Below, piece after piece: positions 44,649 through 52,465 of a DNA stretch of 64,000 nt; position 1 is the stretch's first letter, and each line of letters opens with the position of its first letter. Below the pieces are notes generated by a model, which made no database searches, was not told where the DNA came from, and worked only from the letters and a program-made list of their open reading frames with translations. The translations under genes were made by a program, and so were the position numbers. The DNA is from JAGWRI01 sp963728785. GTDB taxonomy: Bacteria; Gemmatimonadota; Gemmatimonadetes; Gemmatimonadales; Gemmatimonadaceae. The stretch spans positions 1,752,482-1,816,481 of the forward strand of contig CAVSKV010000002.1 in assembly GCA_963728785.1 (NCBI GenBank). Direction: 5' to 3'.

Positions 44649-46301
44649 TCACGCGGCGGGAATATCTATCGTAAATGTACTTCCACGGCCCGGCGCCGTG
44701 TCCACCTTGATCGAGCCGCCGAGGTCGGTAAGCAGCCGGCGAACTACCGAGAGTCCGAGCCCGGTGCCTGAGGGCTTGGTGGTATAGAAGTCGTCGAATG
44801 CCCGGTCGAGTTGTTGGCGGGTCATGCCGCGGCCCGTATCAGTGATCGTGAACCGCACCCGCCGCTCCGCGGCCTTGCCCAGCGACTCGGCGGTGATCAT
44901 CACGTCACCGGGGTTGCCGTCCAGCGCATCCACGGCGTTGGACACGAGATTCTCGAGAACGCGACGGAGCACCACGGCATCAGACCGCACGTCGGGCAGA
45001 CCGGCGGGGATGCGCGTCAGCACGTGAACGGCGTCGGCATTCACGCCGCGCGCGACCTCCAGCGCCACCGGTCCGGGGTCGCACGACGACCGGTCGAGTG
45101 ACGGCGAGAGTCGCGCGTAATTGCGCGCCAGGTCGTCCAGGTACTGCACGCTCGATTCGAGCGTGCCACGGCGCTCCTCGTAGATGGCGGCGAGTTGGGC
45201 CGGCTGCTGTTCGGCGATCTGCGAGAGGTGCCGGAGCACGTTGCGGATAGGGGCGAGGCCGTTCTTAATGTCGTGATTGACCTGGCGGGCCAGATCGCCC
45301 GTGGCGGCGAACCGTTCCGTCTCGCGCAGCCGCGTGGCGCTGGTGCGCAGGCGCACGGTCATGGCGTCGAGCAGTCGGGACAGGGCGCCTATCTCGTCGC
45401 TGCGATCGTTGCCGAACTTCTGGTCGAGGCGATCGAGATCCACCTTGGCGGTCTTGGCGGCGAGATCGGCGATCGGCTTGGACATGCGGTTCGCCAGCAG
45501 CACGCCCACCAGGACCGCCGCGATCAGCGTACTGCCTAGCGTGATCAGGAGCCACCGGTTCACGCCCTCCTTCAACGCACGTGCCGGACCGAGGTCCTGC
45601 GTAAGTACGACGTTAGCGATGTTGTCGGTGCCGTCCTGATCGTCAAAGAAGGGAACCCGGATTTCGCCGACCATGTCAGCCGGTGCGGCCGCGGCGCGCG
45701 CTACGAACGCCGTCGCGATCTGCGGATCACGTGATAGCTGGGCTACGGTCGCCGAATCGAACGCCCGCCCGCCGACGAGCATGAACCGCCGGGCGCCGAC
45801 GGTGAAAGAGTCGATTGCCGCCAGCGCGCGCACCGCGCCCTCCGGCGTGCGTGCCGAGACGATAGCCCAACCGCCGGGGGCCGCGGCGAGTGCCGAAGGC
45901 AACGCGGGATCGAGCCGGCCGAAGTCGTTGCGAAACTGGCCCGAACTGAGGATTCGCCCGGTGGAATCCTGCACCTGGAGAATCGCCAATCCGCCCAATT
46001 CCGTGGTGTTTCGCGCCCAGTCGAGCAGCCACCGGTGCTCTGGCGAGTTCTGATCGACAAGCGCGATGCGAAATCGGTTGTCGCCGGCGAGATCGGCGGC
46101 AAGCGATTGCAACCGTGCATGGCCGGTGGCCGCGGCTTGTGCGAGTTCGGTGTTCACCGAGGCGGTTACGCTTGCCACGCGGCGCGCCGCTTCGTGGTCC
46201 AGTTGCGACGTCATCTCGCGGCGCACGCCGTAACCGAAGATGAGTAGCGGCGCGAGTGCGATCACGCTGAAGGCGAGGGTGAGGCGCGTACGAAACGTCA
46301 C
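44649..46301 (-). CDS. Membrane sensor histidine kinase (NtrY-like)
   Basis: Sensor kinase of 550 residues. Two membrane helices (LTLAFSVIALAPLLIFGYGV and WLLITLGSTLIAAVLVGVLL) bracket a periplasmic domain of about 220 residues that reads like a double-Cache/PAS fold. A HAMP linker follows, then the dimerisation domain with phospho-acceptor H343 in VNHDIKNGLAPI, and a HATPase domain (LENLVSNAVDAL, DTGRGM, GTGLGLSVVRRLL). The start is GTG at 46301, giving a GTGA overlap with the upstream lipoprotein gene. The open frame to 46607 is inside that gene and is rejected. Partner: the NtrC-type regulator. Confidence 0.93.
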   Translation of the reverse strand: MTFRTRLTLAFSVIALAPLLIFGYGVRREMTSQLDHEAARRVASVTASVNTELAQAAATGHARLQSLAADLAGDNRFRIALVDQNSPEHRWLLDWARNTTELGGLAILQVQDSTGRILSSGQFRNDFGRLDPALPSALAAAPGGWAIVSARTPEGAVRALAAIDSFTVGARRFMLVGGRAFDSATVAQLSRDPQIATAFVARAAAAPADMVGEIRVPFFDDQDGTDNIANVVLTQDLGPARALKEGVNRWLLITLGSTLIAAVLVGVLLANRMSKPIADLAAKTAKVDLDRLDQKFGNDRSDEIGALSRLLDAMTVRLRTSATRLRETERFAATGDLARQVNHDIKNGLAPIRNVLRHLSQIAEQQPAQLAAIYEERRGTLESSVQYLDDLARNYARLSPSLDRSSCDPGPVALEVARGVNADAVHVLTRIPAGLPDVRSDAVVLRRVLENLVSNAVDALDGNPGDVMITAESLGKAAERRVRFTITDTGRGMTRQQLDRAFDDFYTTKPSGTGLGLSVVRRLLTDLGGSIKVDTAPGRGSTFTIDIPAA

Positions 46302-47299
46302 GGGGCGTGCCTCCGGGTGAACCAGAGCTGTCCGTTGCGCGCGATGTAGAATGCCGCGCCGCTTCCGCGTCGCACGAGCACGCGCGCGCGCGAGTCGATC
46401 AATGGAATGGCCGAGTACCCCGGTGGTACGGGCCCCGGGGCGCCGCAGACCATCGGCGTTTTGCGAAGAGGCGTGTTGGCGGGGAGTGCCTCGTGTTCCG
46501 CCGTGACCCCTCCCCCGATGCGTCCCGCGGCTAGCGCGTCCGCAATCGAGTCGTGGGGGACGGGGCGGATGCTCCAGGAACCGCGGGCGAGATCGACGGA
46601 GATCCATGCCGGCCGCATACCCGATGCGGCGAGTGCTACCACGCGCTCGGCAAGTTGACGGGCGGTCGGGTCACCGGCATCGTAGCCGAGCACCGGAGGG
46701 AACTGGAGGCGCGCGCCGTTTCCCGGCGTGATGCAGCTGCTGTCGCTGAGCCAGGGAAATGGAGGCACGGCGCCGCGGGCGTCCCCCTGGACGGCATCGT
46801 GCGCCAGCGCATCGCGTTCGTCGATGGTCGGCATCGCGGTCGTCGAATCGGCGTCTGGCGCGAACAGCAGGTAGGTGCGGTTCCAGGGGAGTGCGCGGCT
46901 GAAGTAGTAGTCAAGGCGGGCCGCGTAGGCCAGCACGTCGGGGTCACGCGTCACTACGACGTCCGGGCGGCGGCCGTTGGTGCCGGGAAGCCCGCGATCG
47001 AGCACGTCGCGCAGGTCAGTTCCCGGCGCGAGAGTCTCGAGCACCACGGCGGCAGGAGGCAGCAGCGCTCCGTCGGGCATGACATCGCCGGTGCACTCGA
47101 ACACAAACAAGTCCGGGCGCGCCGGCTCGGGATCGATGACGTGCAGGGTGTCGGTATCGGCAGCCGTGGTGTCGGCCACGTAACATGGATCCGCAGATGA
47201 GCCGGCGGGCGCTGGCGCGGCGCCGACTCGACTGGCGCCGGGGGCACCGGCACATGCGGCCAGCGCCACCAGTGCACTGAGGGCGGCGAGACTCCGCAT
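46298..47299 (-). CDS. Lipoprotein of unknown function, first gene of the two-component cluster
   Basis: Not recognised. 333 residues with a clear lipoprotein signal (MRSLAALSALVALAACAG, lipobox LAAC). The mature protein has several spaced cysteines (CYVADTT, FECTGD, SSCITPGN, PMVCGAPG) that could form disulfides, an Asp-rich middle region and a C-terminal strand FYIARNGQLWFTRRHAP. No enzyme motif is visible. It overlaps the histidine kinase start by four bases, so it is probably made with the sensor and may feed it a periplasmic signal. The ATG at 47299 is chosen because it places the signal peptide first. Confidence 0.72.
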   Translation of the reverse strand: MRSLAALSALVALAACAGAPGASRVGAAPAPAGSSADPCYVADTTAADTDTLHVIDPEPARPDLFVFECTGDVMPDGALLPPAAVVLETLAPGTDLRDVLDRGLPGTNGRRPDVVVTRDPDVLAYAARLDYYFSRALPWNRTYLLFAPDADSTTAMPTIDERDALAHDAVQGDARGAVPPFPWLSDSSCITPGNGARLQFPPVLGYDAGDPTARQLAERVVALAASGMRPAWISVDLARGSWSIRPVPHDSIADALAAGRIGGGVTAEHEALPANTPLRKTPMVCGAPGPVPPGYSAIPLIDSRARVLVRRGSGAAFYIARNGQLWFTRRHAP

Positions 47300-47471
47300 C
47301 GGGGCGTCGCGGCTGGTCGCGTGTCGGACTCGGGGCGGGCGCATCGATTCGAAGCTACGTGGGGTGGTGCCGTCCATCCAGCCGCCGGTGCAGCGGGCCT
47401 GTCAGGAAATGGCCGCCGGAGCGACCTTGTTGACGAGCGAGTTGGCGTTCTGAACCAAGGAGTGCGACCGC

Positions 47472-47879
47472 ATGAGCAGGCAGTTGATCTCGTCGGGCAC
47501 GGGGTGGGAAAAGCTGTACGGCTACAGTCGCGCCGTGAAAGTTGGCAACAGGGTGTACGTGGCCGGCACCACGGCCGTAGACGACGCGGGGAAAGTGGTG
47601 GGCGCGGGCGATCCCTACCGCCAGACGCGGTTCATCTACGAGAAGATCGGAAAGGCCCTCGCCGAAGCGGGGGCCTCTCTGAAAGACGTGGTGCGGGTGC
47701 GAACCTTCGTCACCGACATCTCGTGGTGGACCGAGGTGGCGCGGGCGCAAGGCGAGGTGTTCGCGGAGATCCGCCCAGCGGCGACGCTGGTGCAGATCAG
47801 TGCATTGGTGGAGCAGGCATTGCTGGTGGAGATCGAGGTGGACGCGGTGGTGGGGGAGGCTGGCATGCGGGCAGTCTGA
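47472..47879 (+). CDS. RidA/YjgF-family protein
   Basis: Small trimer-forming protein of 135 residues related to RidA, which hydrolyses reactive enamine/imine intermediates made by PLP enzymes. The sequence keeps WEKLYGYSRAVKVGNRVYVA, TRFIYEKIGKALAEAGASLKDVV, VRVRTFVTD and ATLVQISALVEQALLVEIEVDAV. The canonical RidA catalytic Arg position (R in the PxATLV region) appears as RPAATLV. AAGGAG lies 9 nt upstream of the ATG. It is divergent from the lipoprotein gene. Its stop lies inside an octamer repeat array. Confidence 0.9.
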   Translation: MSRQLISSGTGWEKLYGYSRAVKVGNRVYVAGTTAVDDAGKVVGAGDPYRQTRFIYEKIGKALAEAGASLKDVVRVRTFVTDISWWTEVARAQGEVFAEIRPAATLVQISALVEQALLVEIEVDAVVGEAGMRAV

Positions 47880-47892
47880 CAGTCGGACAGTG
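47870..47892. repeat. Octamer repeat array, copy 3
   Basis: On the reverse strand the units CACTGTCC, GACTGTCA and GACTGCC are in tandem. The array covers the last codons and stop of the RidA gene. Confidence 0.55.
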
Positions 47893-47900
47893 AAGGGGCG

Positions 47901-49856
47901 TTAACGGCTTACTACGGGCAGCTCGATGAACGTGGCATTTCCGGGTTCGTGATAGACGGTCATGGTCGCCTTCCGGTAGTCGCCCGGCTTCGCCCAGAAG
48001 ATGTTCGGCACGAACGTCTGCGGGTTGCGGTCGTAGAGCGGGAACCAGCTCGACTGGATCTGCACCATGATCCGGTGCCCGGGCAGGAAGACGTGGTTCA
48101 CGGTCGGCAGCGGGAACTTGTAGAGCAGCGGCGTGTTGGGCGTGATCGCTTTCGGGTCGGAGTAGCTCTCGCGGTAACGGCCGCGGAAGATGTCCATGGA
48201 CACCGCGAGTTCGTATCCGCCCATCGCTGGATCGCTCCCCACTTCGTCTGGATAGACGTCGATCACTTTCACTACCCAGTCGGCATCGGTGCCCGTGGTG
48301 CTGGCGATGATATTGGCCATCGGCTGGCCGCTGATCTGGAGCGGCTCAGTGAGCACAGCGGATTGATAGGCGAGCACGTCGGTGCGCCCCGATGCCGGGC
48401 GCTGGTCGTCCACCAGCCACTGCGGCCAGGTGAGCGGTAGGTCGTACCCGATTGGCTGCGAGGGACGCGGCCGGAAGGGCACCGGCTTGGCGGGGTCGGA
48501 CACATACGAGTCCGTCCCGTTGGCCCCGACGTTCGGCGCCGCGAAGCCGACCTGCATGTTGGACTCAAGATAGAGCGGCGTGGCCGTCGGCGAGCACCCG
48601 CTGGGGCAGCCCGACGGCCACATTTGGAGCCGCTCCCACCGATTCGCACCGGTGAGATAGGCGTTCACCGGAGCAACGGGCTCGGCCGGCGTGCTGTCCT
48701 TGAGGTACTTGGCGAGGAAGGGGCCCAGGATCTTCGTCTGGAAGTCGTACGACGTGTTGGTGGGAAATTTGATGGCGCCCAGCGAACTGCCGTCGTCGAT
48801 CTCCTGGCCGTGGTGCCAGGGGCCCATGACCAGGTACACCATGTCGTGGTTTACGTCCTTGGGCTCGATGGCGGTGTAGACCGCCATGGCGCCGTAGATG
48901 TCCTCCTGGTCCCAGAGTGACGAGACCAGCATGACCGGGACCTTGAGCGGTTCCCTGGCGAGGATCTTGTCCATCGCCTGTTCCTGCCACCACGCGTCGT
49001 AGCTCGGGTGTTCGAGGATGCGGTTCCAGAAGCCGACCTGCTGCATGCCGCGCGAGGCGCCGAGTGCGCCGGCCGAGCCGTATTTCATGTAGACGTCATA
49101 GTCGTCGAACGCGTCGGTCCACCACTTCACCTTGTTGTCGCGTGTGGCCTCCTGCTCGAGCACGTACGGCATGTTCTGTTCGCGGAAGGCACCGTGGTGG
49201 AACCAGTCGTCGCCCATCCAGCCGTCCACCATCGGGTTCATGGGCACGGAGACTTTGAGTGCCGGATGCGGGTTGACGAGCCCCATCAACGGCTCGAAGC
49301 CGTCGTACGAAATGCCCAGCTCGCCCACCCGCCCGTTGGACTGCGGAATGTTCTTCACCAGCCAGTCGATGGTGTCATATGTATCGGTGGACTCGTCCAC
49401 CTTGGTGTCGTTCAGCGGGCCGACCAGCGGGCGGTTCATGACGTATTCACCCTCGGAGCCGTACTTGCCGCGGATGTCCTGCACCACGCGGATGTAACCG
49501 CCGGGAATGATGACATCCTGGGCGTTGTCGTAGCCGTTGAGTTCGGGGGCGAGGTGCGAACTGTGGGCGTACGACGTGGTGGCAGCGGCGTCGTACGGTG
49601 TGCGCGTGAGCAGGATCGGGGCGCCGTGCGCGCCCTTCGGGATCAGGATCACTGTGTGCAGCTTCACCCCGTCGCGCATCGGGATCATGACGTCTCGGCG
49701 GACGTAGTTCCACGACGAGTCGACGGTGGTGAAGTGGTCGGGGGTTTCGTTGATCAGTTTCGGCTTCTGGGCGCTCGCGGGGAGGGCGCCGAGCGACGTG
49801 ACGACCAGAGCGGACGCGACGAACGGGAGGGAGCAAGAGCGGGAGAGGAAAGACAT
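47901..49856 (-). CDS. CocE/NonD-family serine hydrolase, secreted
   Basis: Large alpha/beta hydrolase of 651 residues in the CocE/NonD family (cocaine esterase, glutaryl-7-ACA acylase and X-Pro peptidase relatives). A signal peptide (SLPFVASALVVTSLGALPAS) is followed by RRDVMIPMRDGVKLHTVILI, nucleophile elbow GELGISYDGFEPL (GxSYxG), acid in SSLWDQEDIYG and histidine in MGPWHHG. The C-terminal jelly-roll domain has GHRIMVQIQSSWFPLYDRNP. The substrate is probably an acyl-amide or ester. GGAG lies 8 nt before the ATG at 49856. Confidence 0.9.
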   Translation of the reverse strand: MSFLSRSCSLPFVASALVVTSLGALPASAQKPKLINETPDHFTTVDSSWNYVRRDVMIPMRDGVKLHTVILIPKGAHGAPILLTRTPYDAAATTSYAHSSHLAPELNGYDNAQDVIIPGGYIRVVQDIRGKYGSEGEYVMNRPLVGPLNDTKVDESTDTYDTIDWLVKNIPQSNGRVGELGISYDGFEPLMGLVNPHPALKVSVPMNPMVDGWMGDDWFHHGAFREQNMPYVLEQEATRDNKVKWWTDAFDDYDVYMKYGSAGALGASRGMQQVGFWNRILEHPSYDAWWQEQAMDKILAREPLKVPVMLVSSLWDQEDIYGAMAVYTAIEPKDVNHDMVYLVMGPWHHGQEIDDGSSLGAIKFPTNTSYDFQTKILGPFLAKYLKDSTPAEPVAPVNAYLTGANRWERLQMWPSGCPSGCSPTATPLYLESNMQVGFAAPNVGANGTDSYVSDPAKPVPFRPRPSQPIGYDLPLTWPQWLVDDQRPASGRTDVLAYQSAVLTEPLQISGQPMANIIASTTGTDADWVVKVIDVYPDEVGSDPAMGGYELAVSMDIFRGRYRESYSDPKAITPNTPLLYKFPLPTVNHVFLPGHRIMVQIQSSWFPLYDRNPQTFVPNIFWAKPGDYRKATMTVYHEPGNATFIELPVVSR

Positions 49857-49923
49857 CGGCGTGATCTCCGAGGTAGGCCGGACGCGTAGAACATAGCGGG
49901 CGGGTCTCCACGCGATAGAGAAA

Positions 49924-49955
49924 CGGCCGCGCTGCCCGGATGAGCAGCGCGGCCG
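49924..49955 (-). terminator. Hairpin terminator after the PEBP gene
   Basis: CGGCCGCGCTGC and GCAGCGCGGCCG form a perfect 12-bp stem with an 8-nt loop, 20 bp past the stop, separating the PEBP gene from the CocE-type gene. Confidence 0.75.
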
Positions 49956-49975
49956 AGCCGGGGACTGGGGGGGCC

Positions 49976-50542
49976 TTAACGGCCGAACAGACCGACGAAT
50001 TCCGCCTTGCCGAGCGTGTGGAAGTGCAGGCTGAACCCCACGTTCGCCGCCGTGACGCCGGCAGGAATGTCCATCTTCTCCACGTCCAGCGCGAACACGG
50101 TGAAATGGTAGTGGTGCGGCTTGTCGCCGACCGGCGGACAGGGGCCGCCGTAGCCGGCCGAGCCGAAGTCGGTGTTGCCCTGCACGGCGCCCTTGGGCAT
50201 GAGGTGCTTGCCCAGGTCGCCGGCGCCGGCGGGGAGCGAGGTGACGGTGGCCGGGATGTTGTACGCCACCCAATGCCACCAGCCGCTGCCGGTGGGCGCG
50301 TCGGGGTCGTAGACCGTCACGGCGAAGCTCTTGGTGCCGGCCGGGGCGCCGGTCCAGGCTAGGGCAGGGGAGATGTTCTCGCCGGTGCAGCTCATGCCCT
50401 TGAAGACATACTTCATCGGGATCGTCTGGCCGGACTGAATATCCGGGCTCGTGAGTTTGAACATGGTGGACCTCTGGGCCGAGGCGGTGGAGAGGGCGGT
50501 GACGGTCGCGAGCGCGACCGCTGCCGCAACGGACTTGATCAT
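49976..50542 (-). CDS. YbhB/YbcL-family PEBP protein, secreted
   Basis: Phosphatidylethanolamine-binding (Raf-kinase-inhibitor-like) protein of 188 residues with a signal peptide (MIKSVAAAVALATVTALSTASAQ). The anion pocket motifs are present: AVTVYDPDAPTGSGWWHWV, GYGGPCPPVGDKPHHYHFT and, at the C terminus, LHFHTLGKAEFVGLFGR. The role in bacteria is poorly known; ligand or phospholipid binding is likely. A hairpin ends the transcript, and a GAGG lies before the ATG. Confidence 0.9.
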   Translation of the reverse strand: MIKSVAAAVALATVTALSTASAQRSTMFKLTSPDIQSGQTIPMKYVFKGMSCTGENISPALAWTGAPAGTKSFAVTVYDPDAPTGSGWWHWVAYNIPATVTSLPAGAGDLGKHLMPKGAVQGNTDFGSAGYGGPCPPVGDKPHHYHFTVFALDVEKMDIPAGVTAANVGFSLHFHTLGKAEFVGLFGR

Positions 50543-50674
50543 GGGGGCCTCGATGAGCGGAAGCGGCCGTGGACGTTCAGGTACGCGACTGAATGATACG
50601 CGTTGCAGGTGGCAATGGAATCAGGGGCGGATGCCCGCTGGCGGCGTCGCTTCCACTCTTAATGAAAGTCGTGC

Positions 50675-50797
50675 GACATATGGGCAATCTTTATCTTCAT
50701 CCCGTTCCTGGTCATCGACATGATCGTCGCCAGAGTGCTGATGAGCCTGGGGATGATGATGCTCAGGGATAGGAATTTCAATCCTCGTATAGCCTGA
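50675..50797 (+). pseudogene. fliP: Fragment of fliP (flagellar export gate), remnant
   Basis: A short reading stretch translates as DIWAIFIFIPFLVIDM then IVARVLMSLGMMML (homology 50687-50764), the hallmark membrane segment of FliP, which normally continues PPVMISLPFKLMLF. Here it changes abruptly to RDRNFNPRIA and a stop. An in-frame TGA lies just upstream. It is therefore a decayed piece of about 26 codons, with lower GC than its surroundings, lying next to the IS91-type element. No other flagellar gene is in the window. The remaining bases between 50543 and 50674 hold only the PEBP upstream region. Confidence 0.75.
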
Positions 50798-52465
50798 CAG
50801 GCAAGCGCTGCGGGCCGGCCGCCAGGCGTGACCCGGGCGGTGTTGCGGACGGTAGGGGGTGTTGCGACGGCCGGCATGGGGCGGCCGGGCCTCGTGCAGC
50901 GGCCTGAGCGCGCACCGCCCCGACCGACGGGCACCGCAACGGCCCCCGGGAGGTGCTGGCGGGGGCGGAATCAGGACGAACCGCGGGTGGCGCGCGGGGC
51001 CGGCGGGGGCGCGGGCCGGTGGTCGGGCGGGGGACCCCGCGCGGGGGGACCCCGCGCGGCCTCACGGGCGCGGCGCAGGTGCGCCAGGATCCGATCGATC
51101 ACCGCGCCCTCGGTGATGAAGGCGAGGATGCGCATCGCGCCGCCACAGGCCGGACACACGAGCGGGTCGACTTCATAGATGCGTCGCAGGAGTTCGGCCC
51201 AGCGCCGCCGCGCTTCGCCCAACGGCAGGGCCGCGCGCTCGGCGACCTCGGTCGGGGCGCGTGCGCCATCGGCCGGTGCCGCCGCCTTCTGCCGCGCCCC
51301 GCGGGGCCGATTGGCGTACCAGCCGTAGTAGCGCGTCATCACCTGGTGCTTGTTCGGGATGTGCGTGACCAGGCGCGCGAGAAAGTCGAGGGGATCGACC
51401 GTCTCGGTGCCCGCGGTGGGCCCGACGCGCTTGTCCGACCGGTAGCGCACCGGCGTGCCGGGGCCGTCGTACTGCAGGCGCTCGAGCGCCACCGGATTGC
51501 GGGCACAGTAGCGCGCGAGCCGTTTCGCGAACGCTCCGTCGCCATCGGGGACCCACACGGCGTCGTGGACGTGAAACCCCGCGTGCGGCCACGCGAGCAT
51601 CGCGCGGGCGTCCTCGGCCTCGAAGATCCCGCGCCGCACGAAGAGCCGGAGCACCGCGCGGCGGAACGCTTCAGTCAGCGCCCCCGCGTCGTGCGCGGGC
51701 CAGGGCACGAAGGTGCCGTCGGCCCGGAACCCGCCGTCGGTCACCACCATATGAATGTGCGGATGCCAGTTCGCGCGGGAGCCGTGGGTCTGGATGCACG
51801 CCACGACGCCGACCACGAGCCGACGCTCGCGGGTAAGGGTCCGTACGGCGGCCGTCACGGTTCGGGCGGCGATGCGCGCCAGGTCGCCCAGCAGCGCGCG
51901 CCGGTAGAGACACCACGGCCGCAGGCGCTTGGGGATGGTGAGCACCACCTGGCGGTGCGGCACGGGCGCGAGGAGCGTCTCGTCCAGCCACAGCGTCCAG
52001 AGCGTTAGCCGCTTGGCGTGGCAGCTCGGGCAGAAGTATCGGCCCTTGCACGAAAAGGCGAGGAGGTACTCGTGGGCGCACGTGGCGCAGCGCACGCGCG
52101 CGAAGCCGTGGTCGAGGATGCCGCAGGCGAGGAACTTGTCGGCCACCTCCCGCACGACGGCGCGCCAGGGGCCGTGTGTGGGCGCGAAGCGCTCGTCGTA
52201 GACGGTTTCCAGCGTGCGGAAGTGATCCTGGACGAGCCGATACAGCGGTGAGGCCTGCGGGCGCCGGGGCCGATACCGGCTGACCGGCCCAACGCCGCCG
52301 GCACTTGCGGCGCCCGTCCCCATCGCGTCCATCGCCGCCGCTCCGGGCAGGCAGGGCGCCCAGGATGCACTGCGCCAACGCGAAGCGTGTCACCACGGCG
52401 TTGCCGGGACCATCGTCCGAACGCATCGTCCCGCGGGCGAGCACCGACGCCAAGATCGAAAGGAA
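50765..52465 (-). mobile_element. IS91-family insertion sequence (ends inferred)
   Basis: Bounded on one side by the point where FliP homology stops (50764) and on the other by the dnaE2 stop (52466), so the true ends lie within this interval. It contains one transposase gene. I could not identify the ori and ter ends with confidence, and IS91-type elements make no target duplication to confirm them. The stretch 50798-50970 is noncoding, very GC rich, and contains short inverted repeats. Confidence 0.6.
50971..52332 (-). CDS. IS91-family transposase (HUH/Y2 type)
   Basis: Rolling-circle transposase of 453 residues. An N-terminal zinc-binding domain has CATCAHEYLLAFSCKGRYFC and PSCHAKR. The HUH metal motif is in NWHPHIHMVVTDGG, and the candidate catalytic tyrosines are in RLARYCARNP and YYGWYANRPRG. 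A C-terminal Cys pair (VCPACGGAMRILAFI) matches the family tail. The last 30 residues are a Pro/Arg/Gly-rich extension (ARGPPARGPPPDHRP). The gene appears intact, so the element may still be active. It lies between the fliP remnant and dnaE2. Confidence 0.92.
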   Translation of the reverse strand: MDAMGTGAASAGGVGPVSRYRPRRPQASPLYRLVQDHFRTLETVYDERFAPTHGPWRAVVREVADKFLACGILDHGFARVRCATCAHEYLLAFSCKGRYFCPSCHAKRLTLWTLWLDETLLAPVPHRQVVLTIPKRLRPWCLYRRALLGDLARIAARTVTAAVRTLTRERRLVVGVVACIQTHGSRANWHPHIHMVVTDGGFRADGTFVPWPAHDAGALTEAFRRAVLRLFVRRGIFEAEDARAMLAWPHAGFHVHDAVWVPDGDGAFAKRLARYCARNPVALERLQYDGPGTPVRYRSDKRVGPTAGTETVDPLDFLARLVTHIPNKHQVMTRYYGWYANRPRGARQKAAAPADGARAPTEVAERAALPLGEARRRWAELLRRIYEVDPLVCPACGGAMRILAFITEGAVIDRILAHLRRAREAARGPPARGPPPDHRPAPPPAPRATRGSS

